Notes: generated by a model from the sequence alone, not told the origin. DNA of 37,121 nt from Desulfocapsaceae bacterium (GCA_030065655.1 JASJDT010000011.1:1-37121); one strand, 5' to 3'. Shown: positions 17,172-25,884, numbered from the stretch's first letter. Translations and numbers: made by a program.

Positions 17172-19253
17172 TTAACGGATTCTGTCGATGAGCTTAGTGA
17201 CCGGTTCTGCGGGAAATTCCAGGGGAATAACCTGGGTACCATCGAGAAGCAATGCTTCAGCACCTTCCTGATGACCACTGTAGATTATGTGATGATTTTT
17301 GATGCCGCCGACATCACGCCAATAACTGCCAAATGGATCGAGAGGGGTATGACCGACGATAAAAGGGATCCCTTTGGGCAGATCTAGAATCTTGCGGAAA
17401 CGTTTCACATCTTTTTTGTTATACCCTTGCAGATGATGTTGGCGCTGAACCCTTCTGGTCGTGATATCATTGATAAGATCTGACCTATCATGAATGTCAA
17501 TGAGGTCCTGGTAGGTGGTTTTCATCATTGGCGGTGCAGCGTGGCAGGCATAGAAAGAGGCACTTTTGGCAATGTAAGGCAGGGTGTCGTAGAGGCGATT
17601 CAAGGCAAGCAGGTACTCATCTCCGCGGGTCTCAAGTAATTGTCGTCTCATGAGAAGCCCCTGAGGAACACCATTTTTGCTGAGCTCCGGATTGAAACTG
17701 TCATGGTTGCCGCGAAGATAGAAAATGTTATCGGGAAACATGGTTTTCAATTTGAGAATAAGGTCCATCATGACAATGGAGCTTTCCATATCTTCCATTT
17801 CATCAGCCACTTCAGAATGAACAGCATCTCCGAGTATTATCAAACAGGCTGTGTTGGCGTAGAGACATTCCAGGAGATAATTTTCAGTGAGAATTTTGAG
17901 TAGGTTGTCCACCTGAGCATGAAGGTCTCCTACAATGACGGGTGTCAAATTTTCGGGAATTTGGACGATGCCGCCTGCGCGGTTCTTGCTGTTTTTCAGG
18001 GCGTATGAATCATTGGCGATTATCTGGGTAGCTTTTTCAACAAGCTGTAAGGCAGGCATGGGTTCCAGCATTTGAATGGGACCGCCATAAATTTCCCGCA
18101 TGGACAGCAAAGCTTCGTATCGATGTGCCTCTATCCGTTCCCGAATATCCTGGTCGTCCGTACGAATAATACTAACCCTTTTTCCCTGCTCCAGTGGGGT
18201 GAGAATCAAATCGCCGTTTCTATTGGTCACCTGAAGGTGTCTATTGGCTACATTTTTGTCAAAATCGAAAAGTTTGGAGTAGAGTAGGCTTTCTCGGCCA
18301 AGAACTATTGATTGACCGTCACGCAATCTGGAAAAACCGACAATATTTTTGACGCTGCAAGATAGGGGTGAAAAAATTAGCCAGTTCTTACCGATGTGCT
18401 TCTTTTTCACTCCGAGGGGAATTTCCGGATGAAAGTGGAGGAGCTGGTCCTCAAGCCTCAGCTCAAAGGTTTTACCATCATGAGCCAATCTGCATGGTGT
18501 ATGGATTTCCTCCTGCTTTTCAGTAATACTCAGCCAGTTAATTGCCTTTCTTTTGAAGAAATATCTTTTCCAGCTTCCAGAAGAATCAATGATACCTGTG
18601 CGTTTATACTGCGGCAGCAACCAGGCCGGCATGCTTTTCTCATTTGTATCAACAATTCGCATAGGTGGTTTTCCAATATCTTCCCGCACATACACCTGCA
18701 TACCGGCTCGATGCAGGTAAAGGGCAACTTCTCGATATACCGCCGTTTGGTTATTGACCATTTCCAGGCTGAGATCGTCATCGATGGGAAAATATCCTTC
18801 ATGGTGGCGATCCTGACGACGTTTCAGGACAGTTTTTGGATCGGGAAGCATGAACTCAAAAACGTATTTATGTTTCCAGTCAGAAGAGAAGAGGGATCTG
18901 CTGTCAGGAGGTATTTTGATCCGATCAAAGTCCAGAACAAGCAGTTGGTCAGCTTCAAGCCATTCCTTATCAAATACGGTGATTGCTTCCTTTATACCTT
19001 CAAATGGCAAACCCAGATGGACCTCACGCGGACGGTAAATAAGGCTTTGGTTTTTCCACCATTTCTTGGTGGTAAGGTCAATGAAGCCTTCGTTGGGCCA
19101 TCCTCTTATCTGATTGATATAGTATGTCTTGCCGGCACCAGGTGGACCGGTGACAATGAGTTGGAGGAATTCGAGACCGTCAGGAAGGGTCACCCCCCGT
19201 ATCGTCTGGGTGTGTTCAATGGGCTGTAGCAGTTTTTTTAAAATCTTTTGCAT
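17172..19253 (-). CDS. P-loop kinase-like / FHA-like / PPP-family phosphatase fusion
   Basis: A 693-residue cytoplasmic protein with three parts. N-terminal: a P-loop NTPase with Walker A GPPGAGKT (36-43), VLDFD near 106-110 and a lid-like KRRQDRHH (144-151), resembling zeta-toxin/polynucleotide-kinase-type phosphotransferases. Middle: an FHA-like segment with LGRES (319-322) and NRHLQV (337-342), typical of phosphothreonine readers. C-terminal: a PPP-type metallophosphatase with GDLHAQ (442-447), LGDAVHS (474-480), RGNHDS (514-519), CHAAP (His571) and VGHTP (633-637); the expected metal ligands D443, H445, D476, N516, H571 and H635 are all there. PPP enzymes remove phosphate from Ser/Thr or from nucleic acid ends (bacterial Pnkp). 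No ligase domain is seen. Substrate unknown: end-healing kinase-phosphatase or phosphoprotein switch. ATG at 19253 lacks a clear ribosome binding site. Confidence 0.75.
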   Translation of the reverse strand: MQKILKKLLQPIEHTQTIRGVTLPDGLEFLQLIVTGPPGAGKTYYINQIRGWPNEGFIDLTTKKWWKNQSLIYRPREVHLGLPFEGIKEAITVFDKEWLEADQLLVLDFDRIKIPPDSRSLFSSDWKHKYVFEFMLPDPKTVLKRRQDRHHEGYFPIDDDLSLEMVNNQTAVYREVALYLHRAGMQVYVREDIGKPPMRIVDTNEKSMPAWLLPQYKRTGIIDSSGSWKRYFFKRKAINWLSITEKQEEIHTPCRLAHDGKTFELRLEDQLLHFHPEIPLGVKKKHIGKNWLIFSPLSCSVKNIVGFSRLRDGQSIVLGRESLLYSKLFDFDKNVANRHLQVTNRNGDLILTPLEQGKRVSIIRTDDQDIRERIEAHRYEALLSMREIYGGPIQMLEPMPALQLVEKATQIIANDSYALKNSKNRAGGIVQIPENLTPVIVGDLHAQVDNLLKILTENYLLECLYANTACLIILGDAVHSEVADEMEDMESSIVMMDLILKLKTMFPDNIFYLRGNHDSFNPELSKNGVPQGLLMRRQLLETRGDEYLLALNRLYDTLPYIAKSASFYACHAAPPMMKTTYQDLIDIHDRSDLINDITTRRVQRQHHLQGYNKKDVKRFRKILDLPKGIPFIVGHTPLDPFGSYWRDVGGIKNHHIIYSGHQEGAEALLLDGTQVIPLEFPAEPVTKLIDRIR

Positions 19254-19344
19254 ATCATTGTAACGCTAGAGACTTTTTATCCTAAGTCACGTGCGAAATC
19301 ATTTGATCAACATTGAGGTGACCTGATTTGTGCTGAAGCAACTG

Positions 19345-19372
19345 TTGAACTCTCCGCTTTTCATGGTATGCT
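19345..19372 (+). promoter_or_regulatory. Sigma70-like promoter for the 90-residue orphan gene
   Basis: TTGAAC at 19345-19350 and TATGCT at 19367-19372 are separated by 16 bases. Predicted transcription start is near 19379, about 36 bases before the ATG at 19415. Consensus match only. Confidence 0.5.
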
Positions 19373-19414
19373 AAAGGTTTGTTACCCATTTTTCAAGCAT
19401 GACGGAGAAGAGAT

Positions 19415-19687
19415 ATGGAAATTATAATCGGTTCAACGCCTCCACTTGGACCATCAGATGACAGTCCAAAGGTTCGGGAATCAAATACCGTGGAGGCAAA
19501 ACTGCTCCATGTCAGACCACCGCGCCGTGGCATAGCTGGACCTTCTGGAGCCGAACGTAGGATGAAGAAAACTTGTGACCCGATAAATGGGAGAGTCTTG
19601 ACGCTGATGGTGATGGATGGCAACACCCTGCCTAAAGACATTGAAAAGGCCAACTATCGCGTGAGTCTGCGTTTCCATCGCATGTGA
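19415..19687 (+). CDS. Small hypothetical protein (90 aa)
   Basis: I do not recognise this 90-residue protein. It is basic and proline/glycine-containing (PPRRGIAGPSGAERRMKK), has no signal peptide, membrane helix or cysteine motif (a single Cys), and ends in a sequence with beta-strand character (RVLTLMVMDGN, YRVSLRFHRM). Support for coding: GGAG seven bases before the ATG, a promoter-like TTGAAC/TATGCT pair just upstream, and isolation on the plus strand between two minus-strand genes. Against: an overlapping minus-strand ORF (19393-19653) of similar length and no known homology. It might be a small DNA- or RNA-binding protein, but nothing in the sequence proves it. Confidence 0.5.
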   Translation: MEIIIGSTPPLGPSDDSPKVRESNTVEAKLLHVRPPRRGIAGPSGAERRMKKTCDPINGRVLTLMVMDGNTLPKDIEKANYRVSLRFHRM

Positions 19688-19748
19688 CAGGAAACCGTCA
19701 GTCTTTGCAGAGATGGAAAGCCAGATTGGCTTTAGCGCCCTGTTGGGG

Positions 19749-22103
19749 CTAGTAGACGTTCATTGTCCATATGCCGCAGGGGCAAGTGTCTGCACAAAAG
19801 CCGCAGGCGATACACTTTTCATCATCGGATACATACTCATAGTCTGCTTCCACAGGAACTCCCGCCACCTCTTTCTGGGTGATCTCCCGACGGGAAATTG
19901 CGCCTGTAGGACAGATGGTTTCGCAGAGATGACAGTCTCGGCATGCTGCACACGAAAGACAGCGATTGGCCTGCTCATTTTCCGATGAACCGGCTGATTC
20001 GGGCACGTAGTGAGTGATGGTAAGTGTCTGCAGAGGAATGACTTCCTTGGAAAATGGCTGCCAGGGGATGTTCTTGAAATTTGCCAGAATGTATTCGGCA
20101 GCAGTTTTACCTGCCCCTAAAGCATTGGTCGCCAACCCTGGACGTTCCACATCGCCGATAGCCATAACCTTGGCATCGCTAGTGAGATGAGCCTCATCCG
20201 TTTTGATCCACGATGCCCCGCCCACGGTAACCGTTTCCACTGATCCCGGTAAAAATGGCAGTGCAGGTACATCGCCGATGGAGATAATAACCGTCTGCGC
20301 TGGGATTAAATCCCCGTCCTCAGTGATCAGTCCCTCATCGGTAACTTCTTTGGTAACAATTGGCCAGAGGAAGGTCGCCCCATGTTTCTCCGCGGCTTCT
20401 TTTTCAAATCCAAAAGCAAGTGGTTTCTGGATGTCTACCAGCGTTACCTTCTCGGCGCCTAGACGATATGCTTCACAGGCAACATCACAGCCAACATTTC
20501 CCGCACCGATTACCACAACCTCTTTGCCTACCTTGGTGGTATTGTCACTTTTTGCTTTTTTGAGAAAATCCAGAGCGGGTATAACCTTGTTGCTGCCTGG
20601 GAACTGAAGTTTTCTTGGCTTGTGCGTACCAACAGCAATGACCACGTAGTCAAATTCATCGTGCAGTTTGGTAAAAGATTCCTTGTCCATATCAGTATTG
20701 AGATGGACATTGATATTTGGGGTTTCGACAAATCTGCGGATTTCTTCATCCCAGATTGCCTGGGACAGGCGTTCCCAGGGAACTACCTGGGCGAGTTTTC
20801 CGCCAAGTTTATCGTCACGTTCATAGATATGGGCTTCCACCCCCTCAAGAGCAAGTTGCCAGGCTACATTCATGCCGCCCGGACCACCGCCGATGATGGC
20901 CACTTTTTTACCAAGGGGATCTGCAATTTTCAGGGATTGATGTCTACTCACCGAACGGCCAAGTACCTGCATTTCGATCGGTTGATCGACACCACCGCGG
21001 GAACAGTTTTCCATGCAGAGGTTGGGGCATATCGCCCCACAAACAGATCCCGGCAGTGGGGTGTAGCCAAGGACCAACTCATAGGCCTCATCGATTCGTC
21101 CTTCTCTAATCAAACGAAGGCGATCTACAGTTGGAATATGGATAGGACAGTAATAGGTGCAGGGAGCGGCTTTTTCGCTGTTGGCCCACCAGGGTTTGTA
21201 ACGGCGCATCTCTCCGGTGACAATCGCATCAATTGTGCTGCGATCAAGACCAGGTGCGAGGTCGCGCAACGGATCGCCACCACCAAAGGCATTGTTCCAG
21301 AAGGTGTTGCGGTACTCTGCCATCGGCATTGGACCTGAGAACATCAATGCTCTTTCTTGGGGTGACACGGCCATGAGTGCCTGCCATTCTTCACGCACAC
21401 TCAGCTCATCTAGGAGCTCAGGGCGCTCGATTTTTTCGAGATAACCAGGCAGACGCTCTCTCAGCCACTGCCACTGGTCATCATCAAGGGCCTGAAGTTT
21501 AGCGTTGGTTTTTGAATAGGAATCGTCAATAGGACCACGAAAATAGATGGTACCGCCAACCATACCGACACAGGGGCGATAGCCGAGAACATTTTGGGGA
21601 TTCTTGGCCTCAACGTTGCATACAACCGCGATTCCACCACAGTTAAATTCAGCAAAGGAATCACCCGTGGAACCAAGTATCCAGAGTTCGGGACGTTGAT
21701 AATCGGGATTCCACTTGGTCATGGTCAAGCCCCGGGCACCGATGGAGCCGGCGATATATACCTTGCCGTTGGCCATGGCATTGCAGACACCGTTGGTGGC
21801 ATTGCCCCTCACCGTTATTTCAGCGCCAATGTTGAGATAGCCAACATCGTCTGAGGCCGCACCCTCACAGATTATCTCGGTTCCGGGCATTCCCATGCAT
21901 CCAAGTCGTTGACCAGCAGGTCCCTTGAGACGCAGGGTAAGTCCACCTTCTCTTTCCAGGCGAATGCCGATGTTGTGTTGGCCATAGGTTTCCAGAAGGA
22001 GCTCCGGAGCCTTTTTAGCAGCCTGGAACACAAGCTTTTCAAAATCCATTGAGTCGAGGCGTTGCCCCTGCTCATCGAGACCTTTAACTACTGGAATTGT
22101 CAC
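19749..22103 (-). CDS. Glutamate synthase GXGXG domain fused to GltD-like FAD/NAD(P) oxidoreductase and ferredoxin
   Basis: A 784-residue fusion. Residues about 40-230 are the GXGXG beta-helix domain normally at the C-terminus of the large glutamate synthase subunit (repeats such as GYLNIGAEITVRGNATNGVCNAMANGKVYIAGSIG, 35 residues, summarised here). Then come a cysteine-rich GltD-type 4Fe-4S region (CTYYCPIH, CGAICPNLCMENCSRG), FAD motif IIGGGPGGMNVAW, NAD(P) motif VIGAGNVGCDVA, and a C-terminal ferredoxin with CLSCAACRDCHLCETICPTGA-like and CIACGFCADTCPCG clusters. It feeds electrons from NAD(P)H or ferredoxin to the FMN synthase subunit encoded upstream. Start is GTG at 22103 with AAGGAG seven bases before. 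The 157-base gap from the synthase gene has only a weak 5-bp hairpin. Third gene of the glt operon. Confidence 0.88.
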   Translation of the reverse strand: MTIPVVKGLDEQGQRLDSMDFEKLVFQAAKKAPELLLETYGQHNIGIRLEREGGLTLRLKGPAGQRLGCMGMPGTEIICEGAASDDVGYLNIGAEITVRGNATNGVCNAMANGKVYIAGSIGARGLTMTKWNPDYQRPELWILGSTGDSFAEFNCGGIAVVCNVEAKNPQNVLGYRPCVGMVGGTIYFRGPIDDSYSKTNAKLQALDDDQWQWLRERLPGYLEKIERPELLDELSVREEWQALMAVSPQERALMFSGPMPMAEYRNTFWNNAFGGGDPLRDLAPGLDRSTIDAIVTGEMRRYKPWWANSEKAAPCTYYCPIHIPTVDRLRLIREGRIDEAYELVLGYTPLPGSVCGAICPNLCMENCSRGGVDQPIEMQVLGRSVSRHQSLKIADPLGKKVAIIGGGPGGMNVAWQLALEGVEAHIYERDDKLGGKLAQVVPWERLSQAIWDEEIRRFVETPNINVHLNTDMDKESFTKLHDEFDYVVIAVGTHKPRKLQFPGSNKVIPALDFLKKAKSDNTTKVGKEVVVIGAGNVGCDVACEAYRLGAEKVTLVDIQKPLAFGFEKEAAEKHGATFLWPIVTKEVTDEGLITEDGDLIPAQTVIISIGDVPALPFLPGSVETVTVGGASWIKTDEAHLTSDAKVMAIGDVERPGLATNALGAGKTAAEYILANFKNIPWQPFSKEVIPLQTLTITHYVPESAGSSENEQANRCLSCAACRDCHLCETICPTGAISRREITQKEVAGVPVEADYEYVSDDEKCIACGFCADTCPCGIWTMNVY

Positions 22104-22260
22104 TGATAACTCCTTATAGCAATGGTAATCTCACCGGTACTGTCTTTACGGTGAAAGATATCTATCGTTATCGAAGAGATGCATTTTTAAATGGCAATAG
22201 CACTGTTTCCTAAACCTCTGCATACTCTCGTTTCACATGATCAACTACTATCAACAGAAC

Positions 22261-23901
22261 TTAACAAACGTACTTTATTTGCAGACGCTCGGCCGCATCC
22301 TTGTCATTTATACCCAAGGCATCTGACATACCCACGGGGAGGCTCTGCGAGCGTCCCAATGGTGCCATGATCTTTTTTACCTCTGTTCTGATGGACATGA
22401 AAACGTCGACTACACGCTGGGACACCAGATCCGGATCAAGCCTTCGGTATAATTTCGGGTTCTGGCTGGTAATGCCCTTCGGGCAGATACCAACATTGCA
22501 GACGTTGCAGCGATTCTTTTCGTTGCCGAGACAACCTGCAGCGGCCTGCATGATATATTTGCCGATATGAACGCCGGAAGCGCCCAACATGATAAGTGCC
22601 ATGCCGTTTTGAGCGACATTACCGTTCTTGCCAATTCCACCGGCAGCAAACAGTGGTATTTCGTTTTGTTTACCCTGCGCGGCGAGGTCGAGATAACATT
22701 CGCGGATATTTGAAGCAACCGGATGGCCGGTGGCGTTCATGGAGACGTCATAGGCAGCACCGGTGCCTCCGTCGATTCCGTCAATCATCAGGCCGGCAGC
22801 ATAGGGGTTACGCACCAGATTGTTGAGCACGGATTTGGCGGAAGTTGATGCCGAGATTTTTGGATACACCGGTACCTTGTGAGAAAATGCCGTAGAAAGG
22901 GTCTGAATCATCTTCATGACACTTTCCTCAATGGAGTAGAGCGTTTGGTGTACTGGAGGAGAGGGCAGATCTACACCTTCGGGAACGCCGCGCAGTCTGG
23001 CAATAAGTTTGGAGACTTTATACCACATGAGCAGACCACCATCACCGGGCTTGGCACCCTGACCATACTTTATCTCAATAGCGGCGGGATCACACTTCAT
23101 CTCCGGGATTGCCCGAATAATCTCATCCCAACCGAAATATCCCGAAGCAATCTGTAAAATGATATATTTAAGATAGGGGCTTTTGAGCACCCAAGGGGGA
23201 CAACCGCCCTCACCGGTGCACATGACCACGGGGATACCCAGTACTTCGTTACAGTACGCTACACCCTGCAGAAGACCTAGCCACATGTTCGGCGAGAGAG
23301 CACCAAAGGACATGGAACCGATAACAAAGGGGAATATCTCCCGGGTTGGTGGGATCCAGCCGCCGTTTTTACTTTTTTCAAGAAACTCTTCCGGTGGCAG
23401 AACCCGGCCTAGAGAGGTGGTGATATTAAACTCATGACGGCCTGCATCAAGCGCTGGATCGGTGAGCATGGAAATTCGATCAAACATGATGCGGTCAAGC
23501 AACGTGGGGCCTGTGGCATTCCTTCTTCCCCCACGCTTATAGGGCTCACCTTTGCCGTTATGATAGAAAAGAGAGCGATTTTCGTTAGCGTTGGGAAGAG
23601 GTGAAATGGCCTCATTGGGACAGACCATCTCGCACATAGCACAACCTATGCAACTGTTTTGCATTTCAGTTTTCTGCCGAATTCCGGTGAAATTGCGATA
23701 CTCTGTTTCACGTTTATGAGCAAAAACGTCCAGCTTGGGAATTCGTTGTCTCCGGTGGGCCAGGTAGATGGCACTGCGGGGACAGACCGCGGTACATTGG
23801 CCACAGAGAGTGCATCTGTCCTCACGGTGCTGGATTATCCAGGTGTGGTCGCTGTAGGTTAAGCTGCTTGGTGTAACGGATACGGATCGAGCTGAGACCA
23901 T
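22261..23901 (-). CDS. gltB: Glutamate synthase, FMN-binding central subunit with N-terminal ferredoxin
   Basis: A 546-residue archaeal-type glutamate synthase core that makes glutamate from 2-oxoglutarate and the ammonia supplied by the glutaminase subunit. The N-terminus carries two 4Fe-4S motifs (CTLCGQCTAVCP and CIGCAMCEMVCP). The rest is the Glu_synthase TIM barrel (PF01645) with FVIGSMSFGALSP, KYGQGAKPGDGG, PVYPKISAS and DGIDGGTGAA; a cysteine set near 466-480 (GCLGNEKNRCNVCNVGICP) matches the 3Fe-4S ligands. The start at 23901 lies inside the upstream glutaminase gene, overlapping it by 43 bases, with AAGGA upstream; no later start keeps the ferredoxin domain, so translational coupling is likely. 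Confidence 0.93.
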   Translation of the reverse strand: MVSARSVSVTPSSLTYSDHTWIIQHREDRCTLCGQCTAVCPRSAIYLAHRRQRIPKLDVFAHKRETEYRNFTGIRQKTEMQNSCIGCAMCEMVCPNEAISPLPNANENRSLFYHNGKGEPYKRGGRRNATGPTLLDRIMFDRISMLTDPALDAGRHEFNITTSLGRVLPPEEFLEKSKNGGWIPPTREIFPFVIGSMSFGALSPNMWLGLLQGVAYCNEVLGIPVVMCTGEGGCPPWVLKSPYLKYIILQIASGYFGWDEIIRAIPEMKCDPAAIEIKYGQGAKPGDGGLLMWYKVSKLIARLRGVPEGVDLPSPPVHQTLYSIEESVMKMIQTLSTAFSHKVPVYPKISASTSAKSVLNNLVRNPYAAGLMIDGIDGGTGAAYDVSMNATGHPVASNIRECYLDLAAQGKQNEIPLFAAGGIGKNGNVAQNGMALIMLGASGVHIGKYIMQAAAGCLGNEKNRCNVCNVGICPKGITSQNPKLYRRLDPDLVSQRVVDVFMSIRTEVKKIMAPLGRSQSLPVGMSDALGINDKDAAERLQIKYVC

Positions 23902-25001
23902 ATTGTCAGTTCCTTTCTATCGTTGGGAATTATTACGGTGTGTTCACGCATTGGCTGAAAATCAAGAGAGGGGTCGCGTTCCGGCACCAGTGCATCGACG
24001 CCGCACATTTCGGAGGCGATTGCCCATTCACCGGGGCGTCCTCCTACTGTTGCCGGACGTAATTTCTTGTGGTCCATGACAATAAGGCAGGTCTCATCTG
24101 GGAGGGTGCCGATAACGGCATTGGGACCATCAATAATCAAACGTCGGCAGACATCCCTCAAGCCACGGAGAAAATCTCCTTGAGGATGTTTTGCCAGCTC
24201 TTGATCGCGCAAGGGGGTGATAATATGTTTGTAGGCCTGCAGGGGGAGCTTCAGTTCCCTGAGAGTATAATGCAGGATATGGGCAAAGACTTCCGAGTCG
24301 CTTTGGTAACCAAGGTATCCCGGTAGCTTACGACCGAGCAACCAGTCGCGAATAGGCACGAAAGCCGTGTTTTCACCGTTGGTCATGGTTGCTATACCTT
24401 GGATGAAGAAGGGATGGCAGGCATAAAGGTTTATGCCATAGTTGGTGTTTTGTCGTCCCTGAGCCATGCACACTCTCGACTTGATCTGGCCGTCATGGAG
24501 CTTGAGGGCGTCACCGATTTGCAGTGGCCAGCCCACCTCTTTGATCATGGCAACATCGGGGTAAAAAGAGAAGATGCTAAGATCGCCGCCATGCTCCTCG
24601 CCTATTTTTCGCAAGGCTATACGAGTACGCAGCATTTCATCTTCTCTTTCCTCAGTTGACTTTTCTTTGAACTCCGCTGGCATTCTGTAGGCACGTAGTA
24701 GATAGCGGTAGCGATCCTGTGCCTCGATGAGACCATGTTTCATGTCAAATCGATGATCGTATTTGAGTTCGTAGCCATGACTATCCATAAATTCATCAAG
24801 CCGGTATTCCGCTTTCTTGGTATGGGCAACACCGGAGAGAACCGGGAATCTGGGATTATACTTGAAGTCTTCAAATTCCAGTCCTCTCAGCAATAGTCCC
24901 AGGCCTGATCCGTCATATCCTTCTTTCATGGCTTCCATGGCGGTAAGCACTGAATATGGTGAAAACGGCTCATTGGCTGTTTTTAAGGCTAAACGACACA
25001 T
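23859..25001 (-). CDS. Glutamate synthase glutamine amidotransferase (class II) subunit
   Basis: A 380-residue class II glutaminase, the Ntn-hydrolase part of glutamate synthase as a separate polypeptide. The N-terminus reads MCRLALKTANEP: after Met removal Cys2 becomes the nucleophile. Further family signs are GYDGSGLGLLLRG, MAQGRQNTNYGINLYACHPF (substrate-binding region) and GENTAFVPIRDWLL. It hydrolyses glutamine and passes ammonia to the FMN subunit. The start has GGAG six bases upstream. First gene of the glt operon, with a promoter-like pair at 25119-25147 and a 43-base overlap with the synthase gene. In most bacteria this domain is fused to the synthase; the split form is typical of archaea and some anaerobic bacteria. 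Confidence 0.92.
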   Translation of the reverse strand: MCRLALKTANEPFSPYSVLTAMEAMKEGYDGSGLGLLLRGLEFEDFKYNPRFPVLSGVAHTKKAEYRLDEFMDSHGYELKYDHRFDMKHGLIEAQDRYRYLLRAYRMPAEFKEKSTEEREDEMLRTRIALRKIGEEHGGDLSIFSFYPDVAMIKEVGWPLQIGDALKLHDGQIKSRVCMAQGRQNTNYGINLYACHPFFIQGIATMTNGENTAFVPIRDWLLGRKLPGYLGYQSDSEVFAHILHYTLRELKLPLQAYKHIITPLRDQELAKHPQGDFLRGLRDVCRRLIIDGPNAVIGTLPDETCLIVMDHKKLRPATVGGRPGEWAIASEMCGVDALVPERDPSLDFQPMREHTVIIPNDRKELTIWSQLDPYPLHQAA

Positions 25002-25118
25002 GTTTTCTCCTGATAGAGTGATATATACTGCCGGCGGCAGAGAGTAATTACGGCAGAATGTGAACCGGTGGGGGTACTTCTGACCAGGTAATAATGAATC
25101 CTAGGTGACGAACGTGTA

Positions 25119-25147
25119 TAAATATCATGAAAATACAGGTAAGTCAA
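25119..25147 (-). promoter_or_regulatory. Sigma70-like promoter of the glt operon
   Basis: On the minus strand TTGACT (25147-25142) and TATTTA (25124-25119) are separated by 17 bases. Transcription would start near 25112, giving a leader of about 110 bases before the glutaminase ATG. The 402-base gap 25002-25403 holds this promoter, the tat terminator at 25333-25367 and two small GTTG/CAAC inverted motifs (about 25277-25320) that could be operator sites; no ORF of note. Confidence 0.5.
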
Positions 25148-25332
25148 TATAGTTTAACTGAGAGGAATAAGGGGGAGAACTATCTGAAAGAGATGAGAAA
25201 AAACGAATTCCAAAAAAATGATTTGTATTTTGGTGCAAAGGCAAGGTCTCAAACGAGCGCTCAAATAACACATTGTTGAAGTTGAGCAACCAAGTTAGCC
25301 GTAATAGTTGACGAGCAACTTAGAACAATCAT

Positions 25333-25367
25333 AAAAAAAGCTCCGCAGGCAAATTGCCAGCAGAGCT
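25333..25367 (-). terminator. Rho-independent terminator after the tatA pair
   Basis: On the minus strand a GC-rich hairpin (arms AGCTCTGCTGGC and GCCTGCGGAGCT, with a T-T mismatch and a G-T pair, AATTT loop) is followed directly by seven T. It lies 37 bases after the second TatA stop. Confidence 0.88.
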
Positions 25368-25403
25368 TGAAGTATTGAATAAGACTTTTTGTGGTATGAA
25401 TGT

Positions 25404-25649
25404 CTATTTCAGTACCTTGCCAACATTTTTTACTTGATTGACGGTTTCCTTGATCTCGCCAGCTTCTTTTACGCCCGGGATACTATCAACCACTTCCTTG
25501 CCGCCTTCTTCAACATCCTGTATGCCTTTTTTAAAAGAAGTAATGGCTTTGCCTAGTCCTGAGCCTATTTCCGGCAATTTTTTTCCACCGAAAATGAGGA
25601 AAGCAATGGCCAAAATAACCACAAGTTCCGGCGTTCCTAGTCCAAACAT
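25404..25649 (-). CDS. tatA: Sec-independent translocase protein TatA (copy 2)
   Basis: An 81-residue TatA/E protein: short N-terminus MFGLGTPEL, one membrane helix (about 6-20) ending in FGGKKLPEIG, the conserved FG-hinge, and an amphipathic helix (GSGLGKAITSFKKGIQD). TatA forms the variable pore that carries folded twin-arginine substrates across the inner membrane. The start has a strong AGGAGGT ribosome binding site. It follows the other tatA by 40 bases and is followed by a strong terminator, so the two form one unit. No tatC is present in the window. The longer, charged tail distinguishes it from copy 1. Confidence 0.95.
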   Translation of the reverse strand: MFGLGTPELVVILAIAFLIFGGKKLPEIGSGLGKAITSFKKGIQDVEEGGKEVVDSIPGVKEAGEIKETVNQVKNVGKVLK

Positions 25650-25689
25650 GATGACCTCCTAACAGTATTGTGCAATGTTGTCCGGGTAA

Positions 25690-25884
25690 TTATGAGGAAG
25701 AATCGTTTTTATCCTTATCGTCAATCTTCTTTTCCGACTCTTCATCCTGGTGCTTGGTTGCTTCCTTGAAGTTTTTTATGCCTTTACCAATACCCGAGCC
25801 AATTTCCGGGAGCTTGCCTGCTCCGAAAATAATCACAATAATTACCAGAATAACGATAAGTTCCGGCATTCCAAGTCCAAACAT
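25690..25884 (-). CDS. tatA: Sec-independent translocase protein TatA (copy 1)
   Basis: A 64-residue TatA/E protein with the same start MFGLGMPEL, a membrane helix rich in Ile/Val, the [10 protein letters not shown] hinge and a short amphipathic helix ([16 protein letters not shown]), ending in a Lys/Asp-rich tail. It is shorter than copy 2 and nearer the E. coli TatE size. AGAGGA lies upstream of the ATG. First of the two-gene tat unit, with a promoter-like pair at 25969-25997 and a GTGCTGA/TCAGCAC hairpin (25918-25934) in its leader. Having two TatA-type proteins with different tails suggests distinct pore subunits or substrates; this is inference. Confidence 0.94.
   Translation of the reverse strand: MFGLGMPELIVILVIIVIIFGAGKLPEIGSGIGKGIKNFKEATKHQDEESEKKIDDKDKNDSSS

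Noticed and set aside
18396-19229. 277-codon plus-strand ORF antisense to the kinase-phosphatase fusion
   Set aside because: It lies wholly within the minus-strand gene, which has clear domain motifs in the same stretch; no ribosome binding site and no recognisable protein features.
23859-23901. Overlap of the glutaminase and synthase genes as a frameshift
   Set aside because: Both products are complete with proper family ends, and a ribosome binding site precedes the synthase start, so it is a normal overlap.
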